Source: an uncultured Aquincola sp. (GTDB taxonomy: Bacteria > Pseudomonadota > Gammaproteobacteria > Burkholderiales > Burkholderiaceae). Taken from it: 29,173 nucleotides of DNA. Below are positions 23,692 to 29,173 of this stretch, in pieces. Numbering within the stretch: position 1 is the stretch's first letter; every line of letters begins with the position of its first letter. Location of the stretch: NCBI GenBank assembly GCA_937883885.1, contig CAKZXL010000369.1, positions 1-29,173 on the forward strand, written 5' to 3'. A program made the position numbers and the translations under genes. Below the pieces are notes generated by a model. That model did not search any database and was not told the DNA's origin. It saw only the letters and a list, made by a program, of their open reading frames with translations.

Positions 23692-24773
23692 CAGAAATTG
23701 TGGCGCAGGCCCAGCTCGGTGCCGGTGGAGCTGTTGCCGGCCGCCAGACCGCTGGCGCCGCCCGGAATGGCCAGCGCATTGGCGCCGTCGTTGTCGATGC
23801 GGGCCACCGTGGCGTACAGCGCGGTGCGCTTGGACAGCGCATGCACATAACCCGCGGCCAGCTGGCGGCTGCCGTTGGCGCCGAGGTTGGTGCGGCCCAC
23901 ACGGCCATCGAAGTCGGCTTTCAGGTACGACAGCTTGACCTCGCCCGCGCCCACCGGCACCCAGGCGCCCAGCATCCAGTTGGTCTGCTTCGCATCGGCC
24001 TGGTCGAAGCGGCGCCAGGCCAGCGACACGCGCACCACGCCCGCGTCCCAGCCGCTGCCCACGGTGGCGTCCTTGAACACGCCGCCGGCGTCGGTGCGGT
24101 CGTTCTCGCTGCGGGTGTAGGCGCCACCCACATGGAAGCCGCTGCCCGCCCAGCCCGCGCGCAGGCCCACCACCTTGGCCTGGCCCGACGCGGCGGTGCC
24201 GCCTTCGCCGGCCGCCACCAGCAGGCCGCCCTCGAAACCGCCCAGGCCCGCGGGCGCGATCCACTGCACCGCATTGCTGGCGCGCACCACGGTGTTGGCC
24301 GCGGTGCCGAAGGTGTTGCGGATGGGGCCATTGGGCGTGGCAGAGATGAGGTTGGTGGAGCCGCCCACGCCCACGTAGCTGAACGGGTCGTGCCGGGTCC
24401 AGGCCACGTAGCTGGGCACGAAGTCGCGGCCGGCGCGCAGCTCGCCCAGCGTGCGGCTGGCCAGGCTCACGGTGGAGCGGCGGTCCCAGAACTGCGTGCT
24501 CTGCACCGCTTCGCCGCTGTCCAGGCGGATGCCGTGCTCCAGGTGGAAGCCGGCCGACAGGCCATCGCCCAGGTCTTCGGTGCCGCGGAAGACCAGTCGG
24601 CTGGTGCTGTTGCTGCCGCTGACCAGCGACTTCACGCTGCCGCGGTCTTCGTTGGACACCACGCGCACCGCCGCATCGGCGATGCCGCTGACGGTGACGC
24701 TGGACTGGGCCTGTGCGGCGGTGGCGGTGGCCAGGGCGGCGATGGCCAGGGTGATGGGTTGCAGATGCTTCAA
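23691..24773 (-). CDS. general outer-membrane porin (Porin_4 type)
   Basis: A 360-residue porin with a TTG start at 24773, preceded by GAGGAGA seven bases away. No ATG fits the signal peptide. The signal peptide (about residues 1-22, KHLQPITLAIAALATATAAQA) ends with a likely cleavage after AQA. The mature protein starts QSSVTVSGIADAAVRV and ends ELGLRHNF with a C-terminal phenylalanine, as needed for outer-membrane insertion. Strand-like segments such as SRLVFRGTEDLGDGLSAGFHLEHG are typical of betaproteobacterial trimeric porins. Placed between Bug and hydratase genes, it probably lets the operon's acidic substrate cross the outer membrane. The TTG may keep its level low. Confidence 0.9.
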   Translation of the reverse strand: MKHLQPITLAIAALATATAAQAQSSVTVSGIADAAVRVVSNEDRGSVKSLVSGSNSTSRLVFRGTEDLGDGLSAGFHLEHGIRLDSGEAVQSTQFWDRRSTVSLASRTLGELRAGRDFVPSYVAWTRHDPFSYVGVGGSTNLISATPNGPIRNTFGTAANTVVRASNAVQWIAPAGLGGFEGGLLVAAGEGGTAASGQAKVVGLRAGWAGSGFHVGGAYTRSENDRTDAGGVFKDATVGSGWDAGVVRVSLAWRRFDQADAKQTNWMLGAWVPVGAGEVKLSYLKADFDGRVGRTNLGANGSRQLAAGYVHALSKRTALYATVARIDNDGANALAIPGGASGLAAGNSSTGTELGLRHNF

Positions 24774-24799
24774 GCTTGTCTCCTCGGTGGTGTCGTAGT

Positions 24800-25771
24800 T
24801 CAGTCGGCGGTCAGGCGGGCGCGCTGCACCACGCTCTTCCACTTGTCCAGCTCGGTCTTGACCAGCGCGCCGAAGGCCTCGGGCGTGCTGGTCTCGACAT
24901 CGGCGCCGTGGTCTTCCAGGCGCTTGACGATCTCGGGATCGGCCAGCACCTGGTTCAGCGCGCGGTTGAGCTTGTCGATCACCGCCTTGGGCGTCTTGGC
25001 CGGCGCGAAGAAGCCGTACCACTGCTGCACCTCGACGCCATCGACGCCGGCTTCCTTCAGCGTGGGCACGTCGGGCAGCAGGTGCGAGCGCTTGGGGCCG
25101 GCCACCGCCAACGCCTTGAGCTTGCCGGCCTTGACGTGCGGGTAGGCGGTGAACAGGCTGGGGAACATGAACTGCGTCTGCCCGCCGATGGTGTCGCTGA
25201 CGGCGGGCGCAGCGCCCTTGTAGGGCACGCCCAGCATCTCCACGCCGGCATTGAGCTTGAACAGCTCGGCCGCGAAGTGCGGCGCGGTGCCGTTGCCGGC
25301 CGAGGCATAGGTGTAGCTGTCGGGCTTGGCCTTGAGCTGCGCCACCAGGTCCTTGACGTCCTTCACCTTGGTGTTGGCATTGGCCACCATCAAGGTGGGC
25401 GAGTAGCCCACCAGGCCGATTGGCTCGAAGTTGGCCACCGGGTCGTAGCGCAGCTTCTGCAGCGCGGGGTTCATCGCATGGGTGGCCACGTAGCCCAGCA
25501 TCAACGTATGGCCATCGGGCGCGGCGCGGGCCACGAACTCGCTGGCGATGGAGCCGTTGGCGCCGGCCCGGTTGTCGATGATGATGGTCTGGCCCAGCAG
25601 CGGCCCCAGCTTCTGCGCGATGGTGCGGGCCATCGCGTCGTTGCCGCCGCCGGCGGCGGTGGGCACCACCACGGTGATGGTCTTGGTGGGGTAGGTCTGC
25701 GCCACGGCGGGCACGGCGGCACCGATGAGGGCGGCAGCGGCCAGCGCCGCGGGGGCCAGGATCTTCTTCAT
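24800..25771 (-). CDS. Bug-family (TctC-like) periplasmic solute-binding protein
   Basis: A 323-residue protein with its own ATG at 25771 and ribosome-binding site (AGAAGGAGA, about 8 bases upstream). The signal peptide KKILAPAALAAAALIGAAVPAVAQ ends at a VAQ/TYP boundary, and the mature part opens YPTKTITVVVPTAAGGGNDAMAR, the Bug-family signature. Later segments IIDNRAGANGSIASEFVARA and PYKGAAPAVSDTIGGQ match the ligand-binding loops. Bug proteins bind carboxylates such as citrate, aspartate or aromatic acids for tripartite carriers. No TctA/TctB membrane genes occur in the window, so the partner is elsewhere or this is an orphan sensor. The reading frame continues upstream into PrpF without a stop. 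Confidence 0.93.
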   Translation of the reverse strand: MKKILAPAALAAAALIGAAVPAVAQTYPTKTITVVVPTAAGGGNDAMARTIAQKLGPLLGQTIIIDNRAGANGSIASEFVARAAPDGHTLMLGYVATHAMNPALQKLRYDPVANFEPIGLVGYSPTLMVANANTKVKDVKDLVAQLKAKPDSYTYASAGNGTAPHFAAELFKLNAGVEMLGVPYKGAAPAVSDTIGGQTQFMFPSLFTAYPHVKAGKLKALAVAGPKRSHLLPDVPTLKEAGVDGVEVQQWYGFFAPAKTPKAVIDKLNRALNQVLADPEIVKRLEDHGADVETSTPEAFGALVKTELDKWKSVVQRARLTAD

Positions 25772-26869
25772 GGGTTTGTCTCCTTCTGTGGATGTGGGGA
25801 ACACGTAGTCAGGCAGCTCCAGCTGGCCCTGCAGGATCTTTCGGGCGGTGCGCACCAGGGCGGCACGGCGGATCACGGCGTCCTGGCCATGGCCTTCCAC
25901 CGCCACCTCGACCTCGATGCGGCCCTGCGGATGCAGCACCGCGATCTGGCGCACGCCTTCGACGCCCTTGGCGCCACTGGCCACGGTGCCGGGCAGCGCA
26001 AACGCGGTGGCCACGCCGATGGCGCCGGTGACCGCATGCGAGGCATGGCAGCGGCGCGGCGTGAAGTAGCGCGAGGTGATGCTGTCGGCGCTGTCGCCGT
26101 CGCTGGCGATCACCGGCTTGGGGATCACGCTTTGCGACACGTCGCCCAGGCCCATGGCCTCGCCGGCCGAGCGGCGCAGTTTTTCCAGGCGCAGCAGCAG
26201 CGCGGTGTTGGCGTCCAGCTCGGCCGGCGTTTCGCCACCGGCCAGGCCCAGATCGGCAGCCCGCACGATCACCAGCGGCATGGCCGCGTCGATGCAGGTG
26301 ACCTCCACGCCGTCGATGCGGTCGATGCGCCGGCCGGTGGGAAACAGCGAGCCGGTGACCGCGCCCCAGGCGTCGAGAAAGTTCAGGCGGATGGGCGCTG
26401 CGGTGCCGGCCACGCCGTCGATGCGGGTGTCGCCCGCATACACCACGCGGCGGCCGGGCGTCAGCACCGTGACGTCGATGCGCGAGCGGGTGTTGACGTT
26501 GAACACACGCACCGTGGTTTCCCCCTCCCGCGCCTGCACCAGCCCCTGCTCGATGGCGAAGGGCGCGACGCCCGACAGCATGTTGCCGCAGTTGGGCCGG
26601 GTGTCCACCGAGCGCTGGCCCACGCCCACCTGGGCGAACAAGTAGTCCACGTCGCAGCCCGCCTCGGCCGACTTCGAGACGATGGCCACCTTGCTGGTCA
26701 GGGTGCTGCCGCCGCCCACGCCGTCCAGCTGCAGCGGGTCGCTGGCGCCGATGGCGCCGATCAGCACCTCGTCACGTTCCTGCTCGTCGGCCGGCAGCCA
26801 TTCGCGCAGGAAAAACGGGCCGCGGGACGTGCCGGCCCGCATCAGCACACAAGGGATGGTTCGTTGCAT
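25772..26869 (-). CDS. PrpF-family isomerase; candidate aconitate delta-isomerase; lacks its own stop codon
   Basis: A 366-codon PrpF/DUF453-family reading frame. It starts MQRTIPCVLMRAGTSRGPFF; GGGSTLTSKVAIV places catalytic Lys60 and PNCGNM places Cys94, the two acid/base residues known from PrpF. This family shifts or flips C=C bonds in aconitate-like acids: 2-methylaconitate (PrpF), 4-oxalomesaconate (GalD), and cis- to trans-aconitate (Ustilago Adi1). The natural end is near LELPDYVF, but no stop follows. The frame runs through TSTEGDKP into the Bug protein, so a 689-residue fusion could be made besides the separate Bug product. It is first in a seven-gene operon. No clear ribosome-binding site precedes the ATG. 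Confidence 0.88.
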
Positions 26870-26905
26870 GGCCGTGATGCTCGGCCTTTGCGATCATTCT
26901 TTGAA

Positions 26906-26932
26906 TTGCATCTTTCGGATCGATTGATGCAA
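26906..26932. promoter_or_regulatory. inverted repeat, candidate operator of the catabolic operon
   Basis: TTGCATC (26906-26912) and GATGCAA (26926-26932) form a perfect 7-bp inverted repeat with a 13-base centre, 37 bases upstream of the prpF start. It sits in the most AT-rich stretch of this intergenic region, suggesting a promoter-operator. The geometry suits a dimeric regulator such as LysR, GntR or IclR type. No regulator gene is adjacent. Confidence 0.5.
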
Positions 26933-27063
26933 CTGGCGCAATAAAGGCAGCCGGCGCTTAAGGTCCGGCGCCTGCCAGTCGCCTTCTGCTGCCATGAAGC
27001 ACCCCCACGCCTTTTGATCCACCGGCTGGCCCGCACCGGGCCGGCGCCCCCTGCTGCCCGGCC

Positions 27064-28266
27064 ATGGCCACCCGCATCACCGCCATCTCACCCGTCGCCC
27101 GCGTGCCGGCCACCTGGCCCAGCGCCCGCGAAGCCGGGCAGCCTGCGCTGCCGGCGGCCACCCCGCCGGTGACCGCACGGCCGCCCTCGGGCGGCACGCT
27201 GGGGGATTCCACGCTGGGCGCTTTGCCCTCGATGCGCCCGGGCCTGCCGCCGGGCCTGCTGGCCGCCGCCATCGACCCCGAAGGCCGCCAGGGCCAGCGC
27301 CCCGGCCAGCCCGTCAACCCCGCCAGCAGCGGCGACACCTTGCCTGCGCCTTTGCCCGCCTCGCAAGGGCCTGCCGAGGCGGCGCTGCTGCGCCCCGGCA
27401 GCAATCCGGCCGCGCCCCTGGCCGCCGCCTGGCGGGCGCTGGTGCTCAGCGGCCTGCCGCAGGCGCTGGCGCCCGCCGCGGGTGCGCCGGCCAGCCTGGG
27501 GCTGGCGCTGGAGCTGGGGCTGGCGGCCGCCGCGCAATCGGCCGACCGCAGCGGGCGGCGCAGCGGACCTGCGGCGCAGACGGCCACACCGGCACCCGCC
27601 ACCGCCAACACCCCCGCGCCCGCACCGCCGCGCAGCGCGCTCACGCCGGCCTGGTCGGGCGAGCCGGCATTGCCCGCCTGGGCGACTGCCGAATTCCCGT
27701 CGCTGTCGCTGCTGCCGCTGGCGGCATCTCAATCGCTGGTGGCGCCGCCGGCCGAGCAGCGCCTGCCCGCGCTGCCCACTCTGGGCGCGGACAAGCTGGG
27801 CTTTTTGCTGCACGCCTGGAACGGCCAGCCGGTGGCCATGCGGCTGGTGGAAGCCGAGCCGGAAGAGCCGCCACCGCCGCTGGCCGCGCGCGGGCTGCCG
27901 GCCATGCGGCTGGCGCTGGACATGCCCATGCTGGGCCGGCTGGTGGTGCAGCTGCAGCTGGCTTCGGGCGGCGTGTGGCTGGCGATGGCGGCGGAGCAGG
28001 AAGCCACCCTGCCCTGCCTGCAGACCGCATTGCCGGCCTTCACCGTGGCGCTGGCGCAGGCCGGGCTGCGCCTGCTGCGCTGGCGGCTGGAGCGCGGCGC
28101 CGGCCATGGGGCAGCCTTTGCCACCGCACCGCTGCTGCTGCCACCGGCAGCGGCCACCCTGGCACCCGCCCTCTTCCGCGCCGCGGCCGAGGTGGTGCTG
28201 GTGCTGCAACAGCTCGACGCGCTGGTGGCGGCCGAAGGTTGGCCCAGCGCCGACGACGCTGATTAA
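27064..28266 (+). CDS. FliK-like protein (flagellar hook-length control type C-terminal domain)
   Basis: A 400-residue protein. Residues 1-230 are low-complexity Pro/Ala/Gly-rich and probably disordered. Residues about 240-395 form a compact domain with RLALDMPMLGRLVVQLQLASGGVWLAMAAEQEATLPCLQTALPAFTVAL, followed by AGLRLLRWRL. The pattern of a 'mlGrl-V' strand, a beta strand, then L-x-x-x-L-x-x-L-x-x-A-G helices is that of the FliK C-terminal substrate-specificity domain (Flg_hook). A long disordered ruler plus this domain fits hook-length control or a type III secretion relative. It stands alone, with no other flagellar structural gene beside it. The assignment is by pattern, not a strong match. 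The ATG at 27064 has no clear ribosome-binding site. Confidence 0.55.
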   Translation: MATRITAISPVARVPATWPSAREAGQPALPAATPPVTARPPSGGTLGDSTLGALPSMRPGLPPGLLAAAIDPEGRQGQRPGQPVNPASSGDTLPAPLPASQGPAEAALLRPGSNPAAPLAAAWRALVLSGLPQALAPAAGAPASLGLALELGLAAAAQSADRSGRRSGPAAQTATPAPATANTPAPAPPRSALTPAWSGEPALPAWATAEFPSLSLLPLAASQSLVAPPAEQRLPALPTLGADKLGFLLHAWNGQPVAMRLVEAEPEEPPPPLAARGLPAMRLALDMPMLGRLVVQLQLASGGVWLAMAAEQEATLPCLQTALPAFTVALAQAGLRLLRWRLERGAGHGAAFATAPLLLPPAAATLAPALFRAAAEVVLVLQQLDALVAAEGWPSADDAD

Positions 28267-28285
28267 CATCGATTCTCAATTCTCA
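28261..28285 (+). promoter_or_regulatory. putative Fur box
   Basis: Read on the minus strand, TGAGAATTGAGAATCGATG shows two consecutive GAGAAT hexamers followed by GAT, resembling the Fur hexamer array common in Burkholderiales. It overlaps the stop of the FliK-like gene and lies 5-30 bases before the DUF2946-like gene, which precedes a siderophore receptor. Iron repression is expected. Confidence 0.5.
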
Positions 28286-28290
28286 ACAGT

Positions 28291-28713
28291 ATGATGCGCG
28301 CTGCCATGCGCATCCTGTCGTCCCGTTCGCGGTCATCCCGTTTCCTGCTGTGGGTCATGTTCCTGAACATGGCCTTCGGCATGGCCGCGCACCAGGCCAT
28401 GCACCTGCATGCCGGGTCTGCGGACACGCAGCAGGTGCTGGCGATGGAAACGCCGCGCAGCGCAGCCGCCGAGCCGGCGGGCGATGCGCAGCCGCCCACC
28501 CCGCAAGAGGCGCCCACACCCGCCGCCGATCACCAGTGCCTGGGCTGCCATGCGCTCAGCCAGCTGGCTGCCGCGGCCGCACCGCCACCGGCGCCCACGC
28601 CGGTGCTGCCGGTGGCAGCCCCTCAGGCCACCCCGGCGCCGCCACACGAGGCGGTACTGCCGAGCGCTGGCCGCTGGCGCTTCGCTTCGCGCGATCCACC
28701 CGCCCGCGGCTGA
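28291..28713 (+). CDS. small DUF2946-like protein, probably iron-regulated
   Basis: A 140-residue protein. A positively charged start and a hydrophobic segment (about 18-33, FLLWVMFLNMAFGMAA) suggest a signal anchor. Next come His34, His38 and His40 (HQAMHLH), a Pro/Ala-rich stretch, and C-L-G-C-H at residues 83-87. The end RWRFASRDPPARG recalls the Arg-x-Pro-Pro finish of DUF2946 proteins, which are often encoded beside TonB-dependent receptors. CxxCH is also the heme c attachment motif, but metal binding is equally possible. Alternative starts are at 28294 and 28306, and no ribosome-binding site distinguishes them. A putative Fur box lies immediately upstream. Function is unknown. Confidence 0.65.
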   Translation: MMRAAMRILSSRSRSSRFLLWVMFLNMAFGMAAHQAMHLHAGSADTQQVLAMETPRSAAAEPAGDAQPPTPQEAPTPAADHQCLGCHALSQLAAAAAPPPAPTPVLPVAAPQATPAPPHEAVLPSAGRWRFASRDPPARG

Positions 28714-28883
28714 TCGCCCGCCTCTTCAGCCCTCTTCAGCGCCCGCACCTCCGCCGCTCGCAGACACCAGCCCCTCGGGCGGCTGGCCTTCGCGTGGCTG
28801 CGTCAGTGCGCACCCGTCCTCTTCCTGTCCATCGATCCGCCCGGGCCATGAGCGCCGCGGGCGGGTCCTGTTGATTGCGCCCC

Positions 28884-29173
28884 ATGCCCCGCTTGACCTC
28901 CGCCGGCCATCGCCGGCCTGCCCTTCGTTCCCTGGCCGCCTTCCCCAGCCTGCCGCACCCCCTGGTGCTGGCGCTGGCCGGCATCGCCGCCCCCGCCCTG
29001 GCCCAGACCCCCAGCGAACCCGCCCAGGCGGTGGAAGTGGTCGGCCGCACCCAGTCCGGCGCCTACCACGCGGCCGAAGCCGCCGGCGCCAAGACCGAGC
29101 TGCCGCTGCGCGAGCTGCCGCAGTCGGTGCGCGTGGTCACCCGCCAGGCCATCGACGACCTGGGCGCCACCAA
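28884..29173 (+). CDS. TonB-dependent siderophore receptor, N-terminal part (truncated by window edge)
   Basis: The first 96 codons of an outer-membrane receptor. The signal peptide (about residues 1-41) ends ...GIAAPALAQ. The mature part then has VEVVGRTQSGAYHAAEAAGAKTELPLRELPQSVRVVTRQAIDDLGAT, the characteristic start of the plug domain of ferric-siderophore receptors. There is no N-terminal STN/secretin signalling domain, so it is not a FecA-type transducer. It lies 170 bases after the DUF2946-like gene and may be co-transcribed from the Fur-controlled promoter. The 28714-28883 gap holds only a short CCTCTTCAG direct repeat. The ligand cannot be predicted. Confidence 0.9.
   Translation, partial: MPRLTSAGHRRPALRSLAAFPSLPHPLVLALAGIAAPALAQTPSEPAQAVEVVGRTQSGAYHAAEAAGAKTELPLRELPQSVRVVTRQAIDDLGAT

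Noticed and set aside
26946..26966. CCGGCGC direct repeats near 26950 as a regulatory array
   Set aside because: Two 7-base GC-only copies are expected by chance in this base composition.
1..29173. Prophage, insertion sequence, CRISPR array, tRNA or rRNA
   Set aside because: No transposase, integrase, phage structural gene, regularly spaced repeats, cloverleaf or rRNA core sequence was seen on either strand.

Overview
The window is a dense, very GC-rich bacterial chromosome segment with almost exclusively G/C third codon positions. The gene families (DUF3391/HD-GYP protein, Bug-type periplasmic binding protein, Porin_4-type porin, DUF2069 protein, PrpF, DUF2946-like protein) point to a betaproteobacterium of the order Burkholderiales. 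The genus cannot be fixed from the sequence. I see no rRNA, tRNA, CRISPR array, insertion sequence or integrase.

Layout. (1) 1-6797 is mostly housekeeping or accessory: the end of a trans-sulfuration enzyme, an alpha/beta hydrolase, a VapBC-type toxin-antitoxin pair, a YihY membrane protein divergent from a DUF2069 protein, a GlcD-type FAD oxidase, a LysE-type exporter, and a DUF3391/HD-GYP protein whose HD pair reads LD. (2) 6937-19286 is a flagellin modification island. It holds a short lateral-type flagellin with a strong terminator, a TPR/O-GlcNAc-transferase-like enzyme, a GT2 glycosyltransferase, and a tightly coupled operon: WbqC, TylF-like methyltransferase, DAO-family flavoenzyme with an embedded cysteine cluster, WecE-type sugar aminotransferase and a second glycosyltransferase. 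A convergent glycosyltransferase-methyltransferase fusion follows. (3) 26869-19408, minus strand, is a seven-gene catabolic operon: PrpF isomerase, Bug solute-binding protein, porin, MaoC/3-methylfumaryl-CoA-hydratase-like protein, CaiB/BaiF CoA transferase, CitE-like lyase, and a fumarase/aspartase-superfamily enzyme. (4) 27064-29173 carries a FliK-like protein, a putative Fur box, a small DUF2946-like protein and the start of a TonB-dependent siderophore receptor.

Most interesting point. The minus-strand operon reads as a complete route for a tricarboxylate such as aconitate. PrpF would isomerise the double bond, as Adi1 does in Ustilago maydis. The fumarase/aspartase-superfamily enzyme would decarboxylate trans-aconitate to itaconate, as Tad1 does there. 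CoA transferase, hydratase and CitE-like lyase would then take itaconate through citramalyl-CoA to acetyl-CoA and pyruvate. The porin and Bug protein would handle uptake. This is inference from family membership and gene order. The two upstream genes share one uninterrupted reading frame (PrpF runs into Bug without a stop), and a 7-bp-arm inverted repeat upstream of prpF is a candidate operator with no regulator gene in view.

The flagellin island probably makes and attaches a modified 4-amino-4,6-dideoxy sugar or related glycan to the Ser/Thr-rich middle of the flagellin. The exact sugar cannot be read from the sequence.
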